From contig NZ_LN890655.1 of NCBI RefSeq assembly GCF_900066015.1, positions 744,001 through 808,000 of the forward strand: a stretch of 64,000 bases of DNA, written 5' to 3'. Both the position numbers and the translations under genes were made by a program. Within the stretch, counting starts at the first letter, position 1, and each line of letters begins with the position of its first letter. Below, piece after piece: positions 7,761 to 16,389 of the stretch. The notes beneath the pieces are model-generated. The model made no database searches and was not told the DNA's origin. It saw nothing but the letters and a program-made list of their open reading frames with translations. This DNA comes from Candidatus Promineifilum breve (GTDB lineage: Bacteria; Chloroflexota; Anaerolineae; Promineifilales; Promineifilaceae).

Positions 7761-8660
7761 ATGGAAGAGCAATTGCTTGCCTTCTTGTCGCACCTGAAGC
7801 AGGAATACCATTACTCAGAAAATACCGTTGCCGCCTATCGAAATGACCTCAACCAGTTTCTGGACTACGTAGAGGGACGCGCCGGCGCCAACCTGACCGA
7901 TTGGGCGTCGGTATCCGAAGACGACATCGAGGCGTATTTGACCTTTATGAAGCATAAGGCCCAACCTTATGCTTCTTCGACCATCGCCCGCAAGGTGGCG
8001 GCGATCAAATCCTTCTATAATTTCCTGGCGACACAAGGCCTTGTCGATGAGAACCCGACGCTCGACGTCGATTCCCCCAAAGTGAAAAAGCGCCTACCAC
8101 AGACGTTGACCCTGGAAGAAGTTGAACGCTTGCTCGACGCCCCCCAGAGCGGTCACTCGGCCAAAAACCTGCGTGACGTGACCCTGCTCAACGTGCTATA
8201 CGAAACCGGGATGCGGGTGACGGAAGTGGTGTCGATTCAACTGGAGGACGTGGCCCTCGACCGCTCCGCCCTTTCCTCACCCACCCGCCAGGGCGACGCC
8301 CGCGACATCCCGATTGAGGAATCCACCAAAGCCCTCCTGGACCAATACCTGGCCGAAGGACGGCCGCAACTGGCCAAGGATAATCAGGAGCGCGCCCTTT
8401 TCCTGAACCATCGGGGAGAAAAATTGACCCGCCAGGGTTTATGGTTGATCATTAAGGGGTATGCCAAGCAGGCCGGGCTGAATACCGAGGTGACACCACA
8501 CACCCTGCGCCACAGCTTCGCCGTTCATCGCCTGAGCAAAGGCTCCAAACTGGAAGATATTCAGCGCCTGCTGGGACATGCCAATATTTCAACTACCCAG
8601 ATTTATATCCAGATGGAAGCGTCCGACCACGAACACGCAGCTACATCGGCCGTTGTCTGA
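7761..8660 (+). CDS. tyrosine recombinase XerC/XerD type
   Basis: A 299-residue tyrosine recombinase. Residues 1-90 form the SAM-like core-binding domain (LLAFLSHLKQEYHYSENTVA). The catalytic domain follows with the first arginine in LYETGMRVTEV (about residue 150), HTLRHSFAVHRL (His-x-x-Arg, about 248), LLGHANISTTQIY with the second histidine, and the nucleophilic tyrosine in TQIYIQM (about 281). Length and motifs fit chromosome-dimer-resolving XerC/D rather than a phage integrase. No attachment site or mobile cargo is visible. It reads toward the purine nucleoside phosphorylase gene with a 51-base gap. Confidence 0.9.
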   Translation: MEEQLLAFLSHLKQEYHYSENTVAAYRNDLNQFLDYVEGRAGANLTDWASVSEDDIEAYLTFMKHKAQPYASSTIARKVAAIKSFYNFLATQGLVDENPTLDVDSPKVKKRLPQTLTLEEVERLLDAPQSGHSAKNLRDVTLLNVLYETGMRVTEVVSIQLEDVALDRSALSSPTRQGDARDIPIEESTKALLDQYLAEGRPQLAKDNQERALFLNHRGEKLTRQGLWLIIKGYAKQAGLNTEVTPHTLRHSFAVHRLSKGSKLEDIQRLLGHANISTTQIYIQMEASDHEHAATSAVV

Positions 8661-8711
8661 AAAAGCCGTCGTCTGAAAACCGCCCCTATCGCCCATAGAG
8701 GAACCAAGCCC

Positions 8712-9554
8712 ATGCCATCTGTCGAGATTAGCGCCGCCGCCGATTTCATTCGCCAACGGACACAACGCCGGCCAAAGATCGGCCTGATCCTTGGCTCCGG
8801 GCTGAACCCGTTGGCCGAGGCCATCGAATCGCCCGACGTCATCCCCACCGGCGACATCCCCCACTGGCCCATCTCCACCGTTCAGGGCCACGCCGGGCGC
8901 CTGGTCATCGGCGAACTGGAAGGGCAGGCGGTGCTCGTGCTCCAGGGGCGTATTCACTTCTACGAAGGCTATCCGATGGCGGTCGTTACGCTGCCCGTGC
9001 GGGTGATGATCGCCCTGGGCATCGAGATGCTCATCGTGACCAACGCCGCCGGGGGATTGAACCCATCCTTCGCGCCGGGCGATCTGATGCTCATCCGCGA
9101 CCACCTCAACTTTCCGGGCATGGCCGGCAACAATCCCTTATTTGGGCCAAACGACGAGGCTACTGGCCCCCGCTTCCCCGATATGACCCAGGCCTATGAC
9201 CCGGCGCTGCGCGACGTAGCGCGCCGGGCGGCGGCCGCGGCGGGGCTGACGCTGCGCGAGGGGGTCTACGCCTACGTCGCCGGCCCCAGCTTCGAGACGC
9301 CGGCCGAGCTGCGCTTCCTGCAAATTGCCGGCGGCGACGCGGTGGGCATGTCCACCGCGCCGGAAGTCGTCGTGGCCCACCATGCCGGGGTGCGCGTGCT
9401 GGGCATCTCCACCATCGCCAACCTGGCCCTGCCCGACCCGCCGCCCGGTCTGACGGTGAACCATGAAGAGGTGCTGGCCACGGGCCAACTGGCCGTGCCG
9501 CGCCTCATCCTTCTGGTGCGGGGCATCCTGCAACAACTGAGCGCGACGAGCTAG
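8712..9554 (+). CDS. punA: purine nucleoside phosphorylase (trimeric class)
   Basis: This enzyme splits purine nucleosides with phosphate into free base and ribose-1-phosphate in purine salvage. Family signatures are KIGLILGSGLNPLAEAI (phosphate-binding glycine/serine), VQGHAGRLVIGELEG, VLQGRIHFYEGYP, VTNAAGGLNPSFAPGDL, YVAGPSFETPAELRF and GMSTAPEVVVAHHAGV. At 280 residues it matches the trimeric PNP class acting on inosine and guanosine. It follows the Xer gene on the same strand and probably shares its transcript. Confidence 0.94.
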   Translation: MPSVEISAAADFIRQRTQRRPKIGLILGSGLNPLAEAIESPDVIPTGDIPHWPISTVQGHAGRLVIGELEGQAVLVLQGRIHFYEGYPMAVVTLPVRVMIALGIEMLIVTNAAGGLNPSFAPGDLMLIRDHLNFPGMAGNNPLFGPNDEATGPRFPDMTQAYDPALRDVARRAAAAAGLTLREGVYAYVAGPSFETPAELRFLQIAGGDAVGMSTAPEVVVAHHAGVRVLGISTIANLALPDPPPGLTVNHEEVLATGQLAVPRLILLVRGILQQLSATS

Positions 9555-9614
9555 ACCAACGGCGTCGGGCCGCCCCCCACTGCCGCCGGTCAATCCGCCC
9601 GCTCCGTCCCCCCT

Positions 9615-10400
9615 ATGGACCGCATCTACCTGTTTCTCATCCGCAACGATGTCTGGATCTACATCGTCAGCGTTCTGTTTCTGTTCTGGTATCTCACCGA
9701 ACTGGTGCGCGCCGTGCGCACCTTGCGGCGGGCGATGTTCAATCTGGAGCGGGAGACGGCCACGGCGGCCCGCAATCACGCCCTGAGCTTCGTCCTTTTC
9801 TTCTCGGCCGTCATCGCCATCGTCTTCTACGTCAACCGCAACATCGCCCCCAACCTGCCGGAACAGCTCTTGATCCCCGAAACACCGACGCCCGACGTTT
9901 TCGCCACGCCGCTCTCTTCGCCGACGCCCTTCGGCACGGCCGTGGCCGAGGGCGAGGGCATCTTCGCCCCGGTGCTGGCCCCCACGGCCACGCTGCCGGC
10001 CCAGCCGGGTCTGGAGGTCACAGCCGTCCTCACCGGTACGGTTTCGGCCGAGACAGGCGAGGCCGCCGGCACACCCACCCCCATCGCCGACTGCATCCCG
10101 GAATTGATGATCAGTGAACCACTGAACGGCTCGGTGCTCTTCCAGCGGGTCACCATCCGGGGCACGGCCAATACCGGCGACCTGCACCAGTACAGCATCG
10201 AGATGAACGGCCCGCAGACCGTCGGCGCGTGGGCGCCCATCACCCAGGAGCCGGTGGCCCAGCCTATCGTCAACGGCGATCTGGCCCAGGCCGATTTGAG
10301 CCAATGGGCCGTGGGGCCATATCAGATGCGCCTGCGCGCGCTCAATGCCACGGGGGGTGAGTTGGGGGCGTGTACGATCGAGATCATTCTCGATAATTAG
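9615..10400 (+). CDS. membrane-anchored protein with Pro/Thr linker and extracellular domain
   Basis: A 261-residue protein of unknown function. Two hydrophobic segments (about residues 12-30 and 58-75) are followed by a long Pro/Thr/Ala-rich linker (about 85-155, with PETPTPDVFATP) and a C-terminal beta-rich domain containing CIPELMISEPLNGSVL and QMRLRALNATGGELGACTIEI. The two cysteines could form a disulphide outside the cell. The layout suggests a surface protein displayed on a linker, common in Chloroflexota. Its stop overlaps the convergent rsmD stop (TTAG). Confidence 0.7.
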   Translation: MDRIYLFLIRNDVWIYIVSVLFLFWYLTELVRAVRTLRRAMFNLERETATAARNHALSFVLFFSAVIAIVFYVNRNIAPNLPEQLLIPETPTPDVFATPLSSPTPFGTAVAEGEGIFAPVLAPTATLPAQPGLEVTAVLTGTVSAETGEAAGTPTPIADCIPELMISEPLNGSVLFQRVTIRGTANTGDLHQYSIEMNGPQTVGAWAPITQEPVAQPIVNGDLAQADLSQWAVGPYQMRLRALNATGGELGACTIEIILDN

Positions 10401-10954
10401 CTGCCGGCCTGATAGAAGCACAGCATCGTATTGCCATAGCGCCGCTCATCGCTGAGGGTCAGGTTCGCTAACTCGACCGGCTTGTACTCTCGTGGGTCGA
10501 TCTGGACGATGACCAATCCACCGGCGGTCAGATAGCGGTCGATGGCCGCGTCGATAAGGCGCAGCGGCTCGATCCAGATCTCCATGTATTGCGGCGGGGC
10601 GATGTAGACCACGTCGAACGGCGGCCCCGGCGCGGCGCGCAGATAGGCCAGCGCGTCGCCCGCCACGACCTTTGCGCCGTCCTCCAGCCGGGTGTGGGCC
10701 AGGTTGTCGCGAATGGTCTGGATGGCGGCGCGGGCCTTGTCGACGAACACCACCTCGGCCGCCCCCCGGCTGAGCGCCTCGATGCCCACCTGCCCCGTCC
10801 CGGCGAACAGGTCGAGCCAGCGTGTGTCGCCCACGTCGCCCAGGATGTTGAACAGGTTCTCCTTGACGCGATCCATGATCGGCCGGGTCGTGTCGCCCGG
10901 CACGAGCTTCAGTTTCCGCCCCTTGGCCTTGCCGCTAATCACCCGCGCCGCCAT
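10397..10954 (-). CDS. rsmD: 16S rRNA (guanine966-N2)-methyltransferase RsmD-like
   Basis: A 185-residue class I AdoMet methyltransferase of the RsmD family, expected to methylate G966 of 16S rRNA. It begins with the conserved ARVISGKAKGRKLKLVPG and TRPIMDRVKENLFNIL, then the AdoMet motif WLDLFAGTGQVGIEALSRGA. The catalytic position reads VVYIAPPQY rather than the canonical D/N-PP-Y/F; whether this is normal in the lineage cannot be told from sequence alone. The ATG at 10954 is preferred to a TTG at 10963, because it begins just after the stop of the upstream membrane-protein gene. Confidence 0.88.
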   Translation of the reverse strand: MAARVISGKAKGRKLKLVPGDTTRPIMDRVKENLFNILGDVGDTRWLDLFAGTGQVGIEALSRGAAEVVFVDKARAAIQTIRDNLAHTRLEDGAKVVAGDALAYLRAAPGPPFDVVYIAPPQYMEIWIEPLRLIDAAIDRYLTAGGLVIVQIDPREYKPVELANLTLSDERRYGNTMLCFYQAGS

Positions 10955-10955
10955 A

Positions 10956-13304
10956 TTATTCAATCCTCAACGTGAACAAGTCGGCCCTGTCGCCTATCGT
11001 CTGCCCGGCCGCATCGAACACCGGCAAGCGCCAGCCCTCGCTCTGCACCCACAGGCCTGTGGCGACGGTGTAGTCGCCCGGCGGCAGGTCGGCCGGCAGC
11101 GCCAGTGAATGCGCGTCGGGCACGTATCTGTCCAGCGGCCAGCGGCGCGTGGGAAAATCGCCGGGATTGAGCTTGTCGGATTGGGCCACCAGTTCACCGT
11201 CGCTATCCAGCACGTGGACGAAGACCTGATACTCGATCTCCAACTCACGCAGCGCCTGCCAGTAGAGGGTCAGCTCAATTGTGTCGCCCGGCGCGGCCGT
11301 CTCGGTTGCCGTATTGTAGCCCAATAGGGCGATCTGATCGCCAAAGTTTACATAATGATTCACAGCCGGTAAATCAAGCCGTCCGTCCTGTGACGAATAA
11401 TGAAAAAGGCCCAAGGGCTGCAAGAGCAACGCTAGCGCCGTCAGGCCGCCGCTGACGGCGATGACCGGCCAATCGGCCCGCAACGAAACGGGTGAGGGCG
11501 TAGTGGGTGCGGCGTGGGCGACAGGCTTAGTTTGCCTGATGCGCCACGCGACGGCCAGGGCGGCCACGGCACTGGCGGCGGCGATAAGCCAGCCGGCGGT
11601 GCGCGGCGGCGTGGAACCAAAGCGCACCTCGACCACGTGCTCGCCCGGCGGTACGAGGACGATGATGAACCCCTCCGGCTCGGCCAGCTCGGTCACGGCC
11701 GGTTGGCCGTCGATGGTCACCTGCCAGCCGGGGAAATCGAACTGGTAGAGGCGCAAGCGAAACTGCTTGGGGGCGCTGACGTGGTAGCGGGTCAGCAGCG
11801 GGCGCACCGTCTCGGCCGTGACGACCGCGCCATCGGGCATGGCCTCGCGGTTCACGCGGTCGGGCGGCAGGCCTTCGGCGATGGAGCCGATGACCTCGCC
11901 GCGCCGCTGGGGCAGCATGATGACCGTGGCCGGCACGTAGTCGGCGGTCGAAGTCGTGCCCAGCCACCGGCCGCTGTTCTCGATGAGCGACATGCGCAGC
12001 GTGTTGACCTCGCCGAACGGCGGCCACTCGGCGGGCTGGCTGAGCGGCAAGGCCAATAGCATGGGCAGGGCCACGGCCGCAGCATAGACCCAAACGGCGC
12101 GGGATTGGAGAAAGGTGTCGGGCGATGGCGTTGCCGGCCGGCGGGTCAGCGCCTCGACCCCGGCCGCGCCCAGGATCGCCAGCAGCGCCGCCGCCGCGCC
12201 CAGCAAGCGCCACGGGAATTGAAAATAGGGCAGGAACGGCAGCGCCTCCCAGATCGGGGTGGCGATGGGCAGCATCAGCAAGAGCGTGATCAGCGCGGCG
12301 ATGGCGAAGAAGATAAGTTGGCCGCGTTGCCGCGTCCGGCCCAGAAGCAGCATGGCGACACCCAGCAGGCCGCCCAGCCATTGGGCCACGCCCAGATTGA
12401 ACAGGAAGGGGGATTGCGTGGCCCCCCAGTCGGGCCGCCGCGAGAAGGCCAATAGTTCGCCCAGGCTCAGGAAGTGGGTGCGAAAGTCGTAGTGGTCGCC
12501 CGCCCCGATGAGCGTGGTCAGCGTCACAGCGTCGCGCTCCAGGATGACCGGCAGCCAGAAGAAGGCCGCCAGCCCCAGGCCGAGACCCAGCGCCACCGCC
12601 GGACGAACGACGGGTGAAAATCGGCCGGGTTGCGGGGCGCCGCGTGTCGTCCACCAGATGAGGATACCCTGCCAACCTACCCAGGCCGCCAGCAAGCCGT
12701 AGAAGAACAAGCCCATCAGGTTATGGCTCAGGATGACCGCGGCCACCAGCCCCACGGCGGCCAGCCACGAAGCGGGCGACGGCCGCCGCCGCAGCCGATC
12801 GAGCGCCCACAGGGCCAGCGGGAACATGGCGAAGCTGAACGCCTCCGGCAGCGCGCCGCGGATAAACGGGTCGATGTAGTGGATGTAGGGCGAGTAGACG
12901 TAGAGCGCCGCGGCCACATAGCCGGCCCGCCGCCCCCAATTGTCGCGCGTGTAGCCGTATAGCCCCAACCCGGCCAGGAACATGCCGCCCACCAGCACGG
13001 CCTTGCTCGCCAGCACCGCGTCCACGCGGGGCAACAGCTCCAGCGGCAGCGCCAGATAGTAGGTCAGCGGCGCGTAATAGTTGAAGATCGGGTAGCCGTA
13101 GCCGTGGTAGAAGTTGGGCGCCCAGCGCGGATAGAACTCGCCGCCGCGAATGAGCAGGCTCAACTCATGCAGGCGAAAGATGTGGAGTTCGGCGTCCGTC
13201 CCTTCGGCCAGCCCGGCACGGCTCAGCAGCGGCCACACGGCCAACAGGCAGATGAGCAGAACGACGAAATAACCGGGATCGACGGCCCGCCAAATGCGCT
13301 TCAT
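10956..13304 (-). CDS. GT-C-type membrane glycosyltransferase-like protein (PTPS-related membrane family)
   Basis: A 782-residue polytopic membrane protein. The first luminal loop carries GTDAELHIFRLHELSLLIRGG and FYPRWAPNFYHGYGYPIFNYYAP, typical of the large bacterial membrane family sometimes labelled 6-pyruvoyl-tetrahydropterin synthase-related, which has a GT-C topology. About ten helices fill residues 12-390. The last 100 residues are a beta-sandwich-like domain (LTLYWQALRELEIEYQVFVH, ADLPPGDYTVATGLW) shared with other GT-C proteins in this window. It probably transfers or modifies sugar or lipid groups outside the membrane; donor and acceptor are unknown. Confidence 0.75.
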   Translation of the reverse strand: MKRIWRAVDPGYFVVLLICLLAVWPLLSRAGLAEGTDAELHIFRLHELSLLIRGGEFYPRWAPNFYHGYGYPIFNYYAPLTYYLALPLELLPRVDAVLASKAVLVGGMFLAGLGLYGYTRDNWGRRAGYVAAALYVYSPYIHYIDPFIRGALPEAFSFAMFPLALWALDRLRRRPSPASWLAAVGLVAAVILSHNLMGLFFYGLLAAWVGWQGILIWWTTRGAPQPGRFSPVVRPAVALGLGLGLAAFFWLPVILERDAVTLTTLIGAGDHYDFRTHFLSLGELLAFSRRPDWGATQSPFLFNLGVAQWLGGLLGVAMLLLGRTRQRGQLIFFAIAALITLLLMLPIATPIWEALPFLPYFQFPWRLLGAAAALLAILGAAGVEALTRRPATPSPDTFLQSRAVWVYAAAVALPMLLALPLSQPAEWPPFGEVNTLRMSLIENSGRWLGTTSTADYVPATVIMLPQRRGEVIGSIAEGLPPDRVNREAMPDGAVVTAETVRPLLTRYHVSAPKQFRLRLYQFDFPGWQVTIDGQPAVTELAEPEGFIIVLVPPGEHVVEVRFGSTPPRTAGWLIAAASAVAALAVAWRIRQTKPVAHAAPTTPSPVSLRADWPVIAVSGGLTALALLLQPLGLFHYSSQDGRLDLPAVNHYVNFGDQIALLGYNTATETAAPGDTIELTLYWQALRELEIEYQVFVHVLDSDGELVAQSDKLNPGDFPTRRWPLDRYVPDAHSLALPADLPPGDYTVATGLWVQSEGWRLPVFDAAGQTIGDRADLFTLRIE

Positions 13305-13313
13305 TGTAGTGGA

Positions 13314-13392
13314 TAGGTTCTAGGTGTTAGGTGCTAGGTGCTAGGGCGGAACCTTCTTTCCTAGAACCTAGCACCTAACCCCTAGCCCCTAA
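13314..13392. repeat. heptamer palindrome (TAGGTGC type) abutting sucD stop
   Basis: Left arm 13314-13347 and right arm 13360-13392 are inverted tandem repeats of TAGGTGC-like heptamers. The sucD stop codon TAG lies in the first unit of the right arm, so the element starts exactly where the protein ends. Confidence 0.85.
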
Positions 13393-14258
13393 TTGATCAT
13401 ATCGACGATGCGGTCGGGATTATCGGCCACGCGGACGCCGGCGGCTTCCAGCGCGGCGATTTTGCCGGCGGCCGTGCCGCTCTTGCCCTCGACGATGGCC
13501 CCGGCGTGGCCCATGCGGCGGCCGGGCGGCGCGGTGCTGCCGGCGATGAAGGCCGTCACCCGCTTGCTCATGTGCTCGGCGATGAAGGCCGCGGCCTGCT
13601 CCTCGGCGTTGCCGCCGATCTCGCCGATCATAATCACCTCCGACGTGTTGGGATCGTCCTCGAACAGGCGCAACACGTCGATGAAGTCCATGCCCTTGAT
13701 CGGGTCGCCGCCGATGCCGACACAGGTCGATTGGCCGATGCCGCGTTGGGTCAGGGCGAAGACGACCTCATAGGTCAACGTGCCGCTACGCGAAACCAGC
13801 CCGACGCTGCCCGGCGTGACGATGGAGCCGGGGATGATGCCCAGCTTGGCCTCGCCGGGGGTGATGAGGCCGGGGCAGTTCGGCCCGATGAGCCGCGTCC
13901 GGCGCTGATCCAGATAGTTGCGGACGGCGATCATGTCCAGCACCGGGATGTGCTCGGTCAGGCAGACGACCAGCGGCAGCCCGGCGTCGGCGGCCTCATA
14001 CATCGCATCGGGCGCGAATTTGGCCGGCACGAAGATGATGGAGGCGTTGGCCCCGGTGGCTTCGGCCGCCTCGCGCACCGAGTCGAAGATGGGCACGGGG
14101 CCTTTGTCGCCGTCAAAGCTCTGGCCGCCCTTGCCCGGCACAACGCCGCCGACGACGTTGGTGCCGAAGGCGATCATCTGGTTGGTGTGGAATGTGCCCT
14201 CGCGGCCGGTGATACCCTGGACGAGTAGACGTGTGTTCTTGTCGACGAGAATGCTCAT
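13389..14258 (-). CDS. sucD: succinyl-CoA synthetase alpha subunit
   Basis: The alpha subunit of succinate-CoA ligase, which interconverts succinyl-CoA with succinate plus a nucleoside triphosphate in the citric acid cycle. It has the CoA-binding Rossmann domain ([30 protein letters not shown]), [14 protein letters not shown], and the phosphohistidine loop [17 protein letters not shown] (His near residue 250). Length (289) is typical. It overlaps sucC by ATGA, as expected for equal subunit production. The stop codon is supplied by a heptamer palindrome. Confidence 0.97.
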   Translation of the reverse strand: MSILVDKNTRLLVQGITGREGTFHTNQMIAFGTNVVGGVVPGKGGQSFDGDKGPVPIFDSVREAAEATGANASIIFVPAKFAPDAMYEAADAGLPLVVCLTEHIPVLDMIAVRNYLDQRRTRLIGPNCPGLITPGEAKLGIIPGSIVTPGSVGLVSRSGTLTYEVVFALTQRGIGQSTCVGIGGDPIKGMDFIDVLRLFEDDPNTSEVIMIGEIGGNAEEQAAAFIAEHMSKRVTAFIAGSTAPPGRRMGHAGAIVEGKSGTAAGKIAALEAAGVRVADNPDRIVDMIN

Positions 14259-15415
14259 GATGCCCCTCCAATCGTCCGCGCGGCCTCGGCCGCCGCTACA
14301 GCCTTCTGCGCCGCCTCGGATAGCGTGGCGGCGGTCAGCATGTCGGCTTCGGCCAGCAAGGCCAGCCCTTCGGCGGCGTTCGTGCCCGCCAGCCGCACCA
14401 CCATCGGCACGGTCGTATCGATCTGCTCCAGCGCGCTCAGGATGCCCCGTGCCACTTCATCGCCACGGGTGATGCCGCCGAAAATATTGAACAGCACCGC
14501 CTCGACCTTGGGATCGGAGAGGATCAGCCGCAGCGCCGTCGCCACCTGATCGGCCCGCGCGCCGCCGCCGATGTCGAGGAAGTTGGCCGGCTCGCCGCCA
14601 TAGAGCTGGATGATGTCCATCGTCGCCATCGCCAGCCCGGCCCCGTTGACCATGCAGCCGATGTTGCCGTCCAGTTGGATGAAGGTGATGCCGGTGCGGC
14701 GGGCTTCGGCCTCGGCCGGCGGCTCCTCTTCCACGTCGCGCATCTCGGCCAGGCGGGGCTGGCGGGCGAGGGCGTTGTCGTCAATCGACATCTTGCCATC
14801 CAGGGCCAGCAGCTTGCCCTCGCCGGTGATGATGAGCGGGTTGATCTCGGTCAGCGAGGCGTCGTTGGCCCGGAAGCAGTTGTACAGGCCGACGACGATC
14901 TTGTGGAAGTCGCCCCAGACCTCGCGCGGCAAGCCCATGCGCTGGGCCAGATAGGTCGTCTGGAAGCCGCGCACGCCGAGGTTCGGATCGACCTGAAGGA
15001 GATGGATCTTCTCCGGCGTGGTCTCGGCCACCTCTTCGATGTCCATGCCACCGGCGGCCGAGGCCATGATCATCGGCCGGCGATTTCCCCGGTCGATCAG
15101 CACCGCCAGATATAGCTCCTGACGAATGCCGGGGGCCAGTTCATCGACCAGCACCTTGTTGACCGTCAGTCCCTTGATCTGCATTCCCAGAATGGCCTTG
15201 GCGTTGGCCTCGGCCTCGTCCGGACTTTGCGCCAGCTTGATGCCGCCCGCTTTGCCCCGGCCGCCGGTCAGCACCTGGGACTTGACGACGGCCCGACCGC
15301 CCAACTCCTGGGTGATGGCTCGCGCCTCGGCCGGGGTCTGGGCCACCTCGCCGCGCGGGATGGGGATGCCGTGCTCGGCGAATAATCGCTTGGCCTGATA
15401 CTCATGTAGGTTCAC
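14255..15415 (-). CDS. sucC: succinyl-CoA synthetase beta subunit
   Basis: The beta subunit of succinate-CoA ligase, carrying the ATP-grasp nucleotide site. Diagnostic stretches are [21 protein letters not shown] at the N-terminus, [41 protein letters not shown] and the succinate-binding [14 protein letters not shown]. Starting at the GTG at 15415, the protein is 386 residues, normal for SucC. That start has a strong AGGAGAG site a few bases upstream, and the longer frame to 15454 would translate through this site. It is followed by sucD with a 4-base overlap. Confidence 0.97.
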   Translation of the reverse strand: MNLHEYQAKRLFAEHGIPIPRGEVAQTPAEARAITQELGGRAVVKSQVLTGGRGKAGGIKLAQSPDEAEANAKAILGMQIKGLTVNKVLVDELAPGIRQELYLAVLIDRGNRRPMIMASAAGGMDIEEVAETTPEKIHLLQVDPNLGVRGFQTTYLAQRMGLPREVWGDFHKIVVGLYNCFRANDASLTEINPLIITGEGKLLALDGKMSIDDNALARQPRLAEMRDVEEEPPAEAEARRTGITFIQLDGNIGCMVNGAGLAMATMDIIQLYGGEPANFLDIGGGARADQVATALRLILSDPKVEAVLFNIFGGITRGDEVARGILSALEQIDTTVPMVVRLAGTNAAEGLALLAEADMLTAATLSEAAQKAVAAAEAARTIGGAS

Positions 15416-15574
15416 AGAGCGCTCTCCTTCTATCCGGTTGAATATGATTGACATGGCGGCGGGGCGAGAGGCCCAACCGGCAAAATGAAAGGCGAACAGC
15501 CCGGCCGTTCGCCCCGATCATAGCGCATTTAACGAGCCGGGGCAGTATAACACAGCCATTTCCACCGGGCGAAA

Positions 15575-16318
15575 TCAGCCGCGGGCGCGCCGCTGCCGCA
15601 AGACCTCGAAGGCCAGCACGGCCGCGGCCCCCGCCGTGCCCAGGGCATAGTCCACATCACGGCCATAGGGGATGCTGACGAGGGCGTCGGCGCTCTGGCG
15701 CAGCGCGCGGGCCACGCCGCGCTTCTCGCCGCCGACGAGCAGCAACAGCGGCCCGGCCAGATCGACCTCGTACATCGGCTGCCCATCCTCGGCGGCGATA
15801 ACGATGGGGATGGCGCGGGCGCGGGCGGCGGCCAGGGCGTCGGCCGTCTCGGCCGCGGCGGTGGGCATGAATTCGGTCGCCCCGGCGGAGGCGCGGCTGA
15901 CCGTGGCCGCCGCCGACAGCCAGTTGCGCGGCCGGACGATCAGTCCGTCGATGCCGGCCGCGTAGAGCGAGCGCACCGCCTGACCGAAGTTAAACGGGTC
16001 TTCCACGCCGTCGAGCAGCACGTTGACGGCCTGGGGCGCGCCGAGCAGTTCATCGAGTTGGGCCATACGGCGCGGCCCCACCAGAGCAATGATGCCGCCG
16101 TGGGCCTGCCCCGCCGCGTGGCTGTCGAGCGTCTCGCCCGGCGCGCGCTCCAGCGGCACGCCTTGCCCAGCGGCCAATCGCTCGACGCGGGCCGCGGCCT
16201 GATCATAGCGGGCGCGATCGACGTAGACGGCGCGCACGTCGCGCACGCCGCCCCGCAGGGCAGCCTCCACCGACACCGCCCCCGTCAGCCATTGATCCTC
16301 AGCCATCGCGTCGCTCAT
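15575..16318 (-). CDS. SpoU/TrmH-family RNA 2'-O-methyltransferase
   Basis: A 247-residue RNA ribose methyltransferase of the SPOUT superfamily. The N-terminal substrate-binding part (residues 1-95, with RAVYVDRARYDQAAARVERL) resembles RlmB. The knotted AdoMet domain shows LLDGVEDPFNFGQAVRSLYAAGID (motif 1), LLLLVGGEKRGVARAL (motif 2) and VSIPYGRDVDYALGTAGAAAV (motif 3). Motif 3 lacks the usual S-L-N-V-S wording, so the exact rRNA or tRNA target is uncertain. It is the last gene before sucC on the same strand. Confidence 0.82.
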   Translation of the reverse strand: MSDAMAEDQWLTGAVSVEAALRGGVRDVRAVYVDRARYDQAAARVERLAAGQGVPLERAPGETLDSHAAGQAHGGIIALVGPRRMAQLDELLGAPQAVNVLLDGVEDPFNFGQAVRSLYAAGIDGLIVRPRNWLSAAATVSRASAGATEFMPTAAAETADALAAARARAIPIVIAAEDGQPMYEVDLAGPLLLLVGGEKRGVARALRQSADALVSIPYGRDVDYALGTAGAAAVLAFEVLRQRRARG

Positions 16319-16323
16319 TCGCT

Positions 16324-16360
16324 AGAAAAAACAAGGCCGGATGGATCATCCGGCCTTGTA
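16324..16360 (-). terminator. intrinsic terminator of the rpsF operon
   Basis: A near-perfect hairpin, ACAAGGCCGGATGG with its complement (16331-16360), is followed on the minus strand by a T6 run (16324-16329). It ends the rpsF-ssb-rpsR-SurA-like transcript. Confidence 0.9.
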
Positions 16361-16389
16361 TCAACACAAACTTGGAAAGGCTCCGGCGC

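Noticed and set aside
7761-8660. Xer-type gene as integrase of a mobile element
   Set aside because: Length and motifs fit chromosomal XerC/D; no attachment repeats, tRNA target or cargo genes are visible.
9138-10421. 427-residue minus-strand frame across the phosphorylase and the 9615-10400 gene
   Set aside because: Composition is typical of an antisense shadow, and it covers two well-supported plus-strand genes.
15416-15574. Promoter for sucC in the gap after the SpoU-type gene
   Set aside because: A TATACT is present on the minus strand (15544-15549), but no -35 at a proper distance, so it was not called.
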